Source: Panorpa germanica
Lineage: Eukaryota > Arthropoda > Insecta > Mecoptera > Panorpidae
Assembly (NCBI GenBank): GCA_963678705.1
Contig: OY783212.1
Location: 15,686,001 to 15,750,000, forward strand
Length of the DNA stretch: 64,000 nt
Direction of reading: 5' to 3'
A model generated the notes under the pieces. The model worked only from the letters and a program-made list of their open reading frames with translations, did not search any database and was not told the origin of the DNA. Below are positions 1 through 12,815 of this stretch, piece after piece (position 1 is the stretch's first letter; the number at the start of each line of letters is the position of its first letter). The position numbers were made by a program, and so were the translations under genes.

Positions 1-65
1 TTTATGATTATGTATGTACATAATCAATTTAACTTGATAACAATTTTTTTTTTTTTTTTTTTTTA

Positions 66-180
66 TTTAGCGTCGGCCTATTTCCGATGCTGAGTCCTAT
101 CACCGACGACCTCCTTCTATGTTGGCAGTATTTATGGTGTCGTGGCCTCATATATGTGGGCTACACCACTGCCTAATAAA
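66..180. repeat. SINE-like repeat segment with a short hairpin (copy 1)
   Basis: The stretch after the T-run at 49-64 contains GTCGGCC-TATTTCCGATGCTGAG-TCCTATCACCGAC. This can fold because GTCGG and CCGAC are complementary. A diverged copy of the same block lies at 45889-45945, with GATGCTGA-TTCTATCA at its core. Two copies 45 kb apart in otherwise unrelated DNA indicate a dispersed repeat. The family is not recognised; a SINE is a guess based on size and proximity to tRNA-like units. Confidence 0.4.
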
Positions 181-292
181 TGTACGATTATGTATGACCA
201 TAATCAATATAAGTTCATAATAACCAAACCCAGAAAATATATATCTGGTCCGGGGATCGAACCCGAAGACACAGCAGTCGGTGATAACAATT
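181..292 (-). repeat. tRNA-derived SINE-like unit, copy a
   Basis: On the minus strand the unit reads GACTGCTGTGTCTTC followed by GGGTTCGATCCCCGG, which matches the pol III B box (GGTTCRANNCC). An AT stretch and TTTCTGGGTTT follow. The same order of blocks recurs at 293-395, 7285-7330 and 8831-8938. A functional tRNA gene is excluded because no cloverleaf can be built around the B box. A tRNA-derived SINE is the simplest reading, but the A box is weak and the full length is not established. Confidence 0.5.
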
Positions 293-300
293 AAACCCAG

Positions 301-343
<43 letters not shown>

Positions 344-395
344 GGCCAGGAGATAAAACCCGAAGACACAGCAGTCAGCGTTACGCTTCAGACGA
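293..395 (-). repeat. tRNA-derived SINE-like unit, copy b, with AT expansion
   Basis: This is a second unit directly next to copy a. It shares AACCCAGAAAATATAT, TCTGG and the CCCGAAGACACAGCAGTC block. Its internal AATATAT tract has grown into a (TA)n microsatellite at 304-341, where copy a has only a few repeats. The B-box region is more decayed than in copy a (AGATAAAACCC instead of GGATCGAACCC on the plus strand). Confidence 0.45.
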
Positions 396-3300
396 ATTGT
401 AATCTTCACAAGATTAGTGTACTTAAATTCACCACAATGTATCGAACCTATTTTGCAACCTATGTTTAACTATATTTTGTCAATCGTTTAAAAAAGTGGT
501 TAATTTTATCCGGTGTCCAACTGTTATAACACCATTCGCTTAACCATGAGTAATGTGATCCTTAAAAATAATTACTTACATTTATAACAAATTAAACTGT
601 TGTAAACAGAAATATTTTGAAACTCACATAAGAAACACTAACCATTTTCTATGTGTTAACAAACTATTCGTATATTTTCCAACAGTTGTAATTCCTTTTC
701 GATACTCTGTCCATAAGACCATGAAACTTATTTGTTATTGACTGGTTATGGCTTCTGGAACAAGAAGGTTTTGTTATCTAGTAATCAAATACAGCTACGA
801 TGAAAGATTGGGAAAAGTTACGTGATGAGAATTCGTAATGTAAGTCGACCAAGTAATGTTGCGCGAAACATAAAAACTATTGGGTTATTTATTATATTGA
901 TTCAATATAGATATTGAAATGGAAAATAGAATGTTCTTCCTTTGTTGACCTATTTAAAACTATAGATAGAGATTGCTGTAGACATATATATACATCTGCA
1001 AATTTGCTACGTATTAGGACTGTCTGACATTGCAGATGACTATTTGTGACGACGAGTTTTTGATTTGGGTGTATTCAAGTTATTTTGCTACACTTTATCA
1101 TGAGATAAAACTCTATATCGGAAGGATGCTAATGCATCTACTACCTACTCAAGAAATCTCAAAAAAACGTTAAGTGTAACAGTGCTTATCTTTTAGCCAT
1201 TAAAAGTACTTCTTAAGAAATCTTTTGGTTACATTTTTTCCGTAACAGATAACTCTTTTTACTATAGATAAACCTTAAATACACGTAACTATCTATATCT
1301 AAAGTTGCAGAAGATATAAAAGTAATTCACGTGATATAATGACTTCGTCAATGCACAAAACACCTGCAGGATAAAGTTCCGAAAACGTGTCAAACATATT
1401 ACAAGAAGATGAACTGATCCAAGACATCCGGGAAGGCTAATTTGTAATGTGTTTTGCTAGCAGGATTCATAAAACATAATTCATACGTATGTCTCATATT
1501 ATTGACATGCACAAATCTGCTGATTCAAGTACACTGAGCGACCTCCCCTCTTCTCTCGTAGTAGATACCATAACCTCCCTAGCAAACCACCACCTTACCC
1601 CATTACTCCAGGTCTCAGTACAAGGATGTGCTCAGTTGTCGAAGCAGAACACTATGTCGTGTGCAAGTATGATGTATGGAGCAATGTGGAGATGGAGATA
1701 CACTCGTAGACCTCCCAAAGTTTGTGGTCGATAATGTCCGAGTTCTGGAGTTTCCTGAATCCTGCAAGGCACATACGAACCTAGTTTTCCGTTGATTTGA
1801 AACCCACAAAGTAATACAACTGACACACCACCACACTCTAACTCTCCTGTGATGTTTTGATGGGGCGGGGGCGCTGGCGGTAGATGGGTAACTAAATCTT
1901 ACATTTGATGATGTGTAGTTTCATATTTTGCAGGTCGATAGAAACACTCCTAATATTTGCGCATATAACAAGACACTTAATCAAAAACTGAAGTTTTTGC
2001 TTTTACTAAAATTAATTATTTACTCATACTGCAGAGTCTATATTCATTTGGGGCCGTTTTTCAATTCTTAGTTACCTAAGGTTCCTTAGAAAGCTTGATT
2101 GATACTTTTATTCAAATATGAAGGCTGATTACGTAAATCCCACATAAAATCAATGGTATCTAGTCATAATTGAACCGAGTCTTTGACAATTATAATTAAG
2201 TAAAGCTATATTGCAATTGATTATGAAATTTCAGGCTTTTAGAAACTTAAAGAATTAAACAATTCTAAAACTATACCAAGACAATTGTTGATCATATCAC
2301 AACTCTTTCAGCAACCGTGTTTGTTTTGACGCTGTCAGACTGTTGATGAATGCTTTTCTTTTCCTAATGAATATAAATGCTCCACAACTTTTTAAGGTGG
2401 ATGTAGATAAATGTATTTCCAAACTTCAACAACATTTCGTTGAGTAAACGCATGTGCTGTTAGTTCTGGTTCTAATGATGATAACTAACTATCATAGATT
2501 TTCACGAATTTACACGGATTTTCGCACTGGTTAAGGACTTAATGGTTTTGTAATGGAAATGTCATGTACAATTCGCACTTCTCCCAGAATATCTGATTCG
2601 AGTGGGAGAATGTAGGTGGCAGTGATGCTGTGAAGTTAATAAGAGATTGAGAGTTTGTTTCGTTTAAATAGTTGAGCAGATGAAACCATAAATAATCATG
2701 TGTGGTGTATTGATAAACATTATATTAGAACCTTCATCTCATGATAAATACAAGTATGTATTGGAATACACAATACGGCTCAAACCGTTCTAGTTACACT
2801 ACTGTTTCAAGTATATTAGATTTACTTAAATAACGATTAGATTAAGTACCTACTTATTACATGCAATTATTAACTATAGTACAATTACAAGTCTGAAATG
2901 TCGTCACAAGTATTTCAATCTGTTCCAACAAGAAGCGGTGCAATTTTTAGTGAAACATTTCAACGTTATGATACGTATTGTGTACCATCTGTTAAAGTGG
3001 CGTTGGCGCTGGTATAGATGTTGGTGTTGGTGTTGCCATCTGTGATCATTTTGACTAATTTGAATATCCTCATACAAAAGCTACGTGCTGGTGCAGAGAA
3101 TAACAGAATCGTACCAGGGTACGAGAGAGGTACAAAGGGAGGTGCGACTGGAAATTCACCCTCTGCTAAAAAACGATGCCGTATGTTTTAAAATTTATGC
3201 GAAAAAGCAAAAGTATCAATTTATTCTAACTATATATATGTATGCCTTGATATACAAAAAAATAAAGCTGGTTGGCTGTCCTGGCCCGGCCCGGCCCGGC

Positions 3301-4760
3301 TCGGTCTGGTTTGTATTTGAGTTAGGATTTACAATTACAGTAGTCAATTTAACGAACTGATTGCTATTTCAATGTACGACCATCCAGATTTGTGAGTGCT
3401 TGATTAGTTCGTTGATTCGCCGTGCTTTTGTCCTGTGCACTGTGGAGTTGAAATGTCTCAATTCCTTGATGGAATAATTTCATTGTGCAATGACGTAATG
3501 AATGCTGCTTTCGATTCGTTATCAAATAATCTAATAACTGACAGTGCCGCATTAGCTTGTATTAGAGCACTAAGTTAAAAAGGTTTTCTGTAAACATAAA
3601 AAAAAATTTAGACAATACTTTTTTTTTGGTAATGATTGTTTTTTATATTTCGCAGTTTTTAATATGTACTTTTTGTCAACTTACTGTTTTTTCTATTTGC
3701 ATATTGTTACCTATTTTTATTTAGTTTTTATATTTATGGTGCATTAAATGTTAATGTTATATTTAACATGTTATGTAATAATAATGTAAACTTACGTATT
3801 TATTAACTATTTTTATATTATGACATAATGTATCATTTATAGTTTTGGAATGATGGCTGAATAAGCCGAAGCCTAAATAAAAAGTTACACATCCCTATAG
3901 TATTTTACGATAGTTTAAACTAAATGTTGTGATACAGAGTAGTTGAATTATGCAACTCTTAAAGAAACTAGAGAAAGAGAGAAAGTTATAGAAATAAAAA
4001 ACAATTCTTTTCAAAAACAAAATTTAGTACAGAATTCTCGTCAAAAGCCAAAATTGAAAATGGTGAGTTTTGTCACTACTGCATTTAGCAAGCGATGTAT
4101 AAAACTATATATACCATATAATATGCATATTTTACTGCATTTAGGTCAACAACATCAATATATTGCAAAACGAAAATGTTTAAAAATAAGTTCATATGTG
4201 AAATGAAAATACCAGCGTATAAAATGAAACTAGCTTGAAAATATAAACTAATTTTTTGAATTATAAATTTTATTTCAAGTATATTGTCATATTTATATTT
4301 TGTGCCAACCTAAAACAAAAATAAATATTGGACACTGAAAATCAACATTTCATAAACTTGTATTTTATTTAACTAACCATTGACCTTTTACTTGACAAGA
4401 AGCAACTTATTTTAAGTTTGTAATTACTATATCAAAGTACGCGTATTGATCTCTTGTCATACCCTTCACTCCAGTAAATGTCAAAGGTAATTAATACCAA
4501 GGGTTGAGGGACGAGAGGGAAATGGATTAAATATTTATGAAGTCATAAAATCATATTTTCATTTGATGAAAACATTTGTATGACGGTCTACAAGTAAGGG
4601 TAAACAGCGCCCCAATCGGAAACACAATTTTATGAACTAATGGCAATGTACGAGGATAAGGGTGAAATCCCTTATATTTATAAAATGTATCAAATTAAAT
4701 ACAAAAAATATTTGTTATATGGTGCGAATGGAGAATAACGGTGGGCCTTTACCAATAGGT
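396..4760. other. Non-coding stretch, no gene recognised
   Basis: Apart from short open frames without codon-like structure, nothing coding is supported. A slightly GC-richer patch (about 1520-1870) is open in several frames on both strands but matches nothing known. A short GGCCC/CCCGG microsatellite lies near 3284-3301. At 3841-3880 a sequence ending GCCGAAGCCTAAATAAA looks like a retroelement or transcript 3' end, but no coding remnant before it can be recognised. Confidence 0.6.
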
Positions 4761-4761
4761 A

Positions 4762-5018
4762 AATTTTTTAGCTGATATTTTATAATTATTTGATTGATTC
4801 TTTATTGATTGATTGTAAATTGATTACAATACAAGCTGTTGTGTTGACTGTGTATCGATAAACCATTAATCTAGACAAGGAGATTTACAGAATTGGCTTT
4901 GCTTAATAAATAATCACAAAATACATGTATGTATAATAATACAAGTATTATATATACAAATAATTACCGCGAAAAACACAAAAATAAGTGAATATATCAT
5001 AATATCAGCTAAAAAATT
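4762..5018. repeat. Inverted-repeat unit with perfect 18-bp arms (MITE candidate)
   Basis: AATTTTTTAGCTGATATT at 4762-4779 is the exact reverse complement of the bases at 5001-5018, with 221 bp between them. The match stops abruptly at both ends of the arms. The interior is AT-rich and non-coding. No clear target duplication is seen, so the superfamily is unknown; chance pairing is unlikely at this length even in AT-rich DNA. Confidence 0.45.
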
Positions 5019-5089
5019 CATTAAGTACATTTTAAAATATGCTAATTTAATCAAAAATTAAAAAAAAATATTAGTAGTATACAGAATTG

Positions 5090-5215
5090 TAGTTAATTGT
5101 CTTGCACTGTAGTTTCACATTGCTAGCTTACTAAAAGCTAATATAAAGCTACATTACGTTACATTTTCTACTTAGCACTTGCTAGATACAGTTAAGTGTA
5201 TTTAAAGTTTATCTA
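5090..5215 (+). repeat. Dispersed repeat A, partial copy
   Basis: It shares AATTGTCTTGCA-TGTAGTTTCACATTGCTAGCTTACTAAAAGCTA and a later ATTTTCTACTT block with the better copies at 9200-9343, 42583-42743 and 49845-49991. The terminal TACCCAGGTA inverted repeats are not preserved here, so this is a decayed copy. Confidence 0.45.
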
Positions 5216-5219
5216 ACAC

Positions 5220-7280
5220 AACAATAGTTACCACAACTTTTATTGTTATCTACAAAAAAAAAAACCTTCACAAAATTTTTGTGGGATTATTTTTAAGATA
5301 ACGGTTTTCACCCCGAGAATTTAAACTGAAATAGCAGTTTTACTCCTTCTAATTGATGCTGCCCACTTAAAAAGCACAGTTTGATACCGGATTTACTAAG
5401 CTGTTTACATTTGAATCATTTAGTGATATTATTGTCTTAGCCATACATGCGACAAATCGCAGAAACAATCACAATCAACTATAGTATACTATTATCTTCA
5501 AATCGCATAAATACTGAACTCATACTCAACAACTATATTCATGTGGTTATAAAACACATTATAAGTGTTCAACATCAAAGTACGAGTGCATTGTGTACGT
5601 TGAAAAGATTCAAAGTTCGAATCAGTTATTGTTTTGTATCAGTAACAGTAACAGTAACTCAGCCATACACTGTCGGAAATAGAATCATACATTTGTTTTG
5701 TTTGTTTGTTTAGCGTACTCGTATTGTATGCAGTTATATAAAGCACACATTTTTCTAGCGAGTGTAACGTTGTACAAGTTCTACCTGTGTAAATTTATTT
5801 TCCATGTCAGTCATTATACATCGATACATTAATTCAATACCCCAGGTGCATGCTTCTGTTATAGATACTATTCACAAACTTTACCAATAAATGTATAACA
5901 TGAATTGTACGTCCGTATGTATCTATATCCTCGCACTAGTCAATTAACAGTGGCGTCGGCTAGATATTTTGTCAAAGTGTAAACAGAAATTTTAAATTTC
6001 GCGGTATTTGCTTGTTGATTTAGCTTCATTTTTTCTCATGTTCTTCTGTTGGACACCCTATACTTTATTCTTTGCATTCTACTTTGAAAGTTTTAACTCA
6101 ACATCAATTAAAAACGTAAACTTTTAAAAGTAACAGAAAATTGCTTTTTATATTTTTTATTTAGTTCACTGGTTCGTAATCTTCAAAAGGGAATAAAAAA
6201 TTATTTTGCCTTCATTATAGAGTATATGTTAACCAGTAGACTACAGCCAGAAAAGTGGAAGAATACATGCGCAGGCACTTTAAATACAAATTCTTTTTCG
6301 CACCCTTTGTAACTACAATATGTTAAAACAGAACATCATATTATTTCAATATAAGTTTATTATTGTATCTAGTTACATTAAACACTTAAATCATTTTAGT
6401 ATATTTGAAAATGTAACTAATATTTTACTTTAAAAATTATTAGTGCTTTTTCATGCCTTCCTAGGTTCACAGTATATTGGTAATTACTCACATAAGTAAA
6501 ACAGAAGTAACAGTAAATCGGTCGGCTTGTAGTAGCAGTATCTGCAAGCACGCAGCTTCCCCTTTGGTCACCCATCGTGCTCTAACTACATTTAACATTT
6601 TTAACTTCATTCCGATGGGAACCGGTTCATTTTCAAATACGATATTATACCCCTTAGACTTTTATTCATCTTTTCAATGAATGCATACTGACAGTGAACA
6701 GATTGCGATAGTCAACGACGATTTTAGTTAACAATGTATGGCTTTTAAAGCATATTAAAACTGCTTGTATTTAATTTACAATACATTAATAAAACTATTT
6801 TCTTTTCATATGATAAAGTAAACTTTCTGATGGAATAATATTATTCCAACAGTGAGTAATTCGAGATAACATCATCTGATTTGATAGCCTGCCTCCTGTC
6901 GATTCAATTCGTAATGTTTCTGAGTTGTACTAGAGAATAATATCTATTGAAATAATATTTGGCATAAAGGAATCCGTGCCATGCTCGAATGTTCTGAAGT
7001 GTAAGCTGTTAACACTTACCATCAGGTGATTGCTCGGAGCGTTGAAGAAGGATTTCCACGGAACATGAAATATTGATTTTAAAAAGCAGGTGTAGGTACA
7101 TTTATTTTGAAGTGTTCTGTGAAATATTTATGTAAAATCGTTTACATAACAGTATGTAATAATCATATTACCTCAAACACTGTAAAAAGTTGTTTGAAGA
7201 TAAGAAAGTGAAGACGTCTCCTTCTAAGGATAACACAGCACTCCTGCGGAAATAAATAAATCCGCACAGCAATATAATAT
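5220..7280. other. Non-coding AT-rich stretch, nothing recognised
   Basis: Only short open frames occur on both strands, none with a recognisable domain. There is no convincing splice-bounded exon, RNA gene or inverted repeat. A small GTAACAGTAACAGTAAC run near 5640-5657 is a local hexamer repeat. Confidence 0.6.
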
Positions 7281-7284
7281 AACG

Positions 7285-7330
7285 CTATAGTACTGGAATC
7301 GAATTTAAAGACACAGTAGTCTGACTAATG
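7285..7330 (-). repeat. tRNA-derived SINE-like fragment
   Basis: The block CTGGAATCGAATTTAAAGACACAGTAGTCTGAC parallels the CTGGGGATCGAACCCGAAGACACAGCAGTC core of the units at 181-292 and 8831-8938. Only about 45 bases are alignable by eye, so it is a short old fragment. Confidence 0.35.
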
Positions 7331-8830
7331 AAAATACTCCAGTAGTAAGTAGGATATTATTTCAGTATGAGCCACTAAAATTTCTATTTTCGTATTCTAG
7401 TCTACTTTAATAAAATATTTACAAAATGTTTACTCTGAGTGTACTTGTCTGCTTCGACAACGTTAGAACTTTAGAAAATGGAACATGTAACTAAATTTGA
7501 ATATTGCATATGCTGCTACCAGATTGTCACTGATGCTACAGCTAAAGGATCTGAGATGTGAGCTCTAAGCTGTAAGCTGTAGTGTTGAAAACCAAATGGT
7601 GTTACCAAGAGAAAAATTTTAAAATAAAATAATAATAAAAAAAAGAAAAAACCTATAAGTTGTATACAACGAAATAAACCAAGTGTGTAACATCGTCATG
7701 ACGCAAAGAAAGGACGCGTTCGACATATTGACTTACACAATGGTATCTAGAGGACGCAACAGTGCTAATGCTATTTATTTTAGAAAATAAAGAATTTCAA
7801 ATAAAAATGCAAGCAATATAGAGTAGGTTTAGTAGTAGTCATATTGGTTATGAAACTAGCATTCTGATTTTAAAATATGGTCGTTCTGTAACACTTAAAC
7901 TAGTACAGTTAACTAGTTAAAGAGAACTAAAGAGATGGAAGAGAAGAGAATCAAGTAAAGAAGACTTCAAGAGGAAGCAACGGAATTTAACGATAAGATG
8001 AAAGATAAAAAAGAATGAGTTCAAAACAAAGATAGAAAACTTAAACTAGTATGTTTATTAGATTAGTATTTCATTCTCATTTCTAATTCTCCAAAAGTAA
8101 ATTATATTTGCGAAACACGCTGAAGCAATAAATACTCTTTTAGTAGGTCAGATTTATATGCACTTGTTTACGTTCGTTGTTGTTTTTGAAACTGTATTAT
8201 ATTTGTTATTTGTTATTTTGTCTATACGTTTATAAGGCAGTGAAGTAAGCGTCTACAGGTTTGTATGCCTTACATAACACGCATTCAATTTATCGTATCG
8301 AATGTGGAAGATGAGCAGGACAAAATGCGTACGACAAATACAACTTTGCTCTTCATTGTCCATGATATCACTTTTGTATACAGATAATACTAAAATCCGT
8401 GACTGTTGCTACCTATATCTCATATTAAATAGACTATAAATACTAACTTTATAAACTAATAGAAGTTGAGGTTGATATAGGGTATAGCATGTGTTACATC
8501 TACTCGAAAGTACCTAAGGTTTCAGTATCACGTGACACTTATGCATTTTGCATGTTTCCCTCACTAGTTGCTAAGTTATCTGACACGTGTCTGCTTTAAT
8601 TACAAAATAAGGAAGTTTAGATGCACACTATGCACATCATCATAATGATTAATCATTAACGGCTGTGCTGATGTCTTATATTGCCGCTTAAATTTTCAGT
8701 TGCAATTAATAGGACGAGTCAGGTTGTAAATTAGATAATATGTAAGCTTTAAGGGAGCTCCATGATTTGAAAATAGTACCCAATTTTTATAAAATAAGAT
8801 TACAGCTAAAAGTTTGAAATATTTGGATTT
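7331..8830. other. Non-coding stretch, nothing recognised
   Basis: AT-rich sequence without a supported exon, RNA gene or repeat unit. A purine-rich segment (about 7915-8040) is a simple composition bias with no long open frame. Confidence 0.6.
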
Positions 8831-8938
8831 TATAATCATAAACTTGATAACCTAGAAAATATAACTTTGATCTGGGGATCGTACTCGAAGATACAGTAGT
8901 CAGCGTCAAGTATCAATGCACTCGCCCATGGTTTCGTC
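8831..8938 (-). repeat. tRNA-derived SINE-like unit, copy c
   Basis: On the minus strand GGGCGAGTGCATTGA (A-box-like) is followed about 30 bases later by GAGTACGATCCC (B-box-like). Then come AGATC, an AT tract, TTTCTAGGTTATCAAG and TTTATGATTAT. The order matches the two units at the left edge of the window (181-395). The spacing of the two boxes supports a tRNA-derived pol III head. Both boxes are mutated. Confidence 0.5.
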
Positions 8939-9199
8939 TATAGTGTTGATTTTAAGGAATAATTTAAGTATATTTCTACTCAGTCCTAGATTAATTCATA
9001 AGTTGCAGTATAATGCACATACCTAAAGTAGAAGGAGGGGGGAAGTAAGAATAGACTTTCGGTTAAGAAAGAAAGAAGGGTCATTCAGACAAAAACTAGA
9101 ACTGTAGAATTCTCGCTGAAACAATTATTTATCAGACAATTTTAAACATAACGTGGCCCTGTTCCTACTACAATAGCTTGGTTCTAAGAAATAATGCAG

Positions 9200-9343
9200 A
9201 AGAAATTGTCTTGCTCTGCGAGGTTCTCTCTTTCTAGCTTGCCACAAGCTAATTCCAGGTTCATTTTCTACTTTCCATATAGAAATTGTTTTGTAATGTA
9301 AGTTCTATAACCACAAGAATATATTTCATTTTCTACCTGGGTA
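9200..9343 (+). repeat. Dispersed repeat A, copy with right end
   Basis: The block GCCACAAGCTAATTCCAGG, followed by TTCATTTTCTACTT and CATATAGAAATTG, matches the copy at 49845-49991 at most positions. The right end TTTTCTACCTGGGTATTTA is shared with that copy. The left inverted repeat TACCCAGGTA is not recognisable, so the left boundary is approximate. Confidence 0.55.
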
Positions 9344-9349
9344 TTTATA

Positions 9350-12300
9350 CTATAAATATATTAAGCAGTATTGCAGTACTGTATAATATTGTTGCAATTA
9401 ATTTACTTTATTATTTATATTTATATATGTCCTAGTTCTCTCAAGTTCACAACTTCACAAAACTCCACAATGTAATCTTAAAACCGTTTTTCAAATTTTC
9501 AGTTAAACTTCAGTTATAGCATGACTGAACATTAAATAAAATATGTCTTTTAAATCTACTTTTGTCAAAGAACGACCGCAGATAACTAACGTAATATGAT
9601 ACGAAGCTATTTTTCTTTGCTAAGCTACAATTATGTTAACTAAATCAAAAGACACACAGAGAGAGAGAGAGCTAAAAAGCTGCAGTCATCTACCCAAAAT
9701 ACACTTCGCCACGCATTGGCACGTCCTTAATTTGAGTAGCTCTTACTAATTTCTTATTGACGAAGCTATCGAAACGATATCATAGGTTCTATTAATCGCA
9801 GTGTAAACTTATTAAAAATGTCATTTTAGCCATAACAACATACCACATCCTAGATGACTTTTTTGCAAAATTACAGTTTTTATTCCATGCAGTGTCTCAC
9901 TACCTCATATCTATTCTCATCAAGCGCTATGTTACTCATCTCTAGATACAGATATTAGCGCCCACAAATGGATTCGATACGGTATAACTTATCTTTACCA
10001 ACTAATTTCTGAATGTGGCTTACTATTGTTATAATTTAGCTAGTAAGTAATATAATATGAGTGCTCGTATTTATGAAGCTTACATAATAATCAGAGTTAA
10101 GTTGCAAGCGATAATACACGAACTAATAGGATAATTAATTTTATGTAATACAATATTACATTAGTTGTGTGTTAACAACATGTTTCATTTACTCGAACCT
10201 TCTCATACTCATATCATTATTTCGAATGAGGCAACACTTTAACTCAAGTAAACCCGGACTTGAATCCCTTCGAACTAGAACCATATATAACACAGGAATG
10301 TCCGGGAGCCTATTCTGACTATTCAGGATTCTCCAGCTACTCCACTAGCTACTTGTAATACTTGAGTTAGCTACTCATGAGTACCTGTACTGGAGACCTG
10401 TGTTCTCCAGCACAATGATGAGTCATAAGTGTGTTGTATATTGGCGTAAACACATGTAGAAGTCCACTGGAGGGTGCGAATTCCGAAAGATCTATTGTTT
10501 CGAGTTGTCTCTCTTCAATTGTACATTTATCGTACGACTTTGTGGACAGGATCTTTGATTAATGGAATGCTGTAAAGTGTATAATTACAGATAAATTGTT
10601 ATTTGTAATTAAACAAGCTCTACACTTAATAATTATTGTAATTCGTTGAATTGTAACTATAACTAATTAGCAATTTAACTAATATATGTATATTCGTACT
10701 TTAACTTACTATTACTAAGAGATTCTGATAATATCTGAAGATATGTTGAGAATTACCGAAATATATAGTAGATAGTAGATTTCATTTGTTTCTCGTTAAT
10801 ACACTTTATCAAAGAATGTTTATCAATCCACTACTGTTATGGAATAATCCTCAGTTATTACGCCTTGTTCATTTTATGGTTAATACGTATGTAGAACTAT
10901 TGTATTCTTCTGTATACAGGTATGTTTCCCAACTTTACAAAGGCCGCACTTTCATCTATGTAACGTAAATATAATACTCTGTTTTAGTTTTATTTTCTTT
11001 TAGGACAGAACAACATTCATATACCTGAGTAATTGAACCCTAAAGATTTTTACTTCAAACCCTTGCAAAACACTATAGGGTAGCGTTAGTAATACATAAA
11101 GCTAGACTTTCAAAGAGAACTTAAAATAGACTACTATCAGACCATACATAACATTAATGTTACTACCTACCGTATTGTTTAACATATGATTATTGCAGAA
11201 ATTTACGTACTTTGTAATTCGGATTAATAGTTTACATGTCTAACAACTTTCTCTACTTAGTCCGGCTATATTCCATGCAGCGTTTCAAGTTAAGGGTTTC
11301 CGCGCTGGCGACTGTTTGGAGCGGCTACTTTCAAATATTCTGATAGCATAACCACCTTATGCATATGCAACCCATTTCACTACAACTTAGGGTGTTACCC
11401 TTCACTCCTCCTACCCTAGTTACCATAAACCGCTGCCAAGACCGCACTAGCTTTCTAAAGCTCTGGTTCATACAGGTACTTTCGAGTTACTAATTTATTA
11501 TGAGATAGTGGAGGAAACTACTGGCAAGCTACAGAAAATATGGCGAATTATTTTGGATCATGAAGTCACTATTAGAGCCTTGTTTTTCCTTTATTTTAGA
11601 CGCAATAATTTATCTGGAGATTTAGAAGGTGTTACAAGTGGTCTGGAGTTTTTGAAAGTTGGAAAGTATTAACTCTCGGATTGATTTGAGAATTTAACAA
11701 AGCCATTTTTTGTTTAATTATACAGAACAGTTTATGCAAATTCAGAATGTTAGTGTTTAATACAATATTCTCTACGAATCTCAGATTAGGTTTAATTTTT
11801 TAGTAGATCCGAATGAAAAGTTCTAACCCTTTACTAACTCCTAGCTGCGTTAATGGATCATGAATAACGCAGATGTAAGTTCCAGACTACATCCTCTACC
11901 TACGTGAAACATATTCCAGATTTGCGGTGATGAAATGCCTCCATCGGATTACAGCTGCACACGCTGTACACTGAACAAAACACACCTGGTACATGGCTGC
12001 CAATATGCTAGGGCTAATCTTCGTGTACCACACAGACACACACACATATTATTCACGTAAGGAACATTTTAAGAAATGAATATGTATAATTAATTGAAGC
12101 TGTTGAAAATGGATGAGTAACATTTTTCGTACTTGTGTATATATATGTATATGTGGGAAATAATTTTAGATTACTAGTACTCTAGAATCCTTTAAAGGTC
12201 GTAATCCATTAAGAGTTATAAGTAATTACTCTTCTTAAATTATATATTTGACAAAACATTAAACACAATTAATTGTTTAGTTCAAAAACAATAACAAAAA

Positions 12301-12807
12301 ATAGTAAATCATCTGTCAGAGTAATTGATGTTGAAGTTTATTTCTTAGAAAATCCAACAATTAGAGTTTATTAAAGTTAATTATCTCAATATAAGTTTTA
12401 TAAATTGTCAGATAAACGAGTACACAAAGATATAGACAAGTATAATTCATTTTAAGTGTTTTCATTTATTACTAAATGAATTGGGAATAATTAAGTAGTT
12501 GTAGCGGACTGGGTTCAACAATATTGATTCTATAAGATAATTGTTTATATTATGATAAAGTACAATATAAGGAAATTAGATTTTAAACCACAAAGACGGC
12601 TAAGAGAGAAGTGGTCAGCGTTTACGTAACTCTTTTCTAAATTTTACTTAAATTCTACATAAATGTATTTAGCGTAATTCTTTCTGCTACTGAAATTTCT
12701 TCAATTATTTTTATAACGTCTTTCTTTTTTCGATTTTTTATAATTTTTTTGCTGAGATGTTGTCAAAATATGTTAATAATATTTTTCCATATCAGTCCAG
12801 AAAGTAT
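9350..12807. other. Non-coding stretch, nothing recognised
   Basis: It contains a (GA)n run at about 9657-9671 and a (CA)n run near 12030-12046. The segment 10250-10440 is locally less AT-rich and has small self-complementary words, but no gene or element can be named. Confidence 0.6.
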
Positions 12808-12815
12808 AGTACTAG

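Noticed and set aside
250-263. A tRNA gene suggested by GGGATCGAACCC (B-box complement)
   Set aside because: No acceptor stem or anticodon arm can be built around it, and the same block is repeated in mutated form elsewhere, so it is part of a SINE-like repeat.
1489-1836. Overlapping open frames on both strands in a GC-richer patch
   Set aside because: No domain, no splice signals in a consistent order, and open in several frames at once.
3364-3570. Possible coding remnant ending EMSQFLDGIISLCNDVMNAAF before a stop on the plus strand
   Set aside because: Only about 55 codons, no family resemblance and no convincing acceptor; could be chance.
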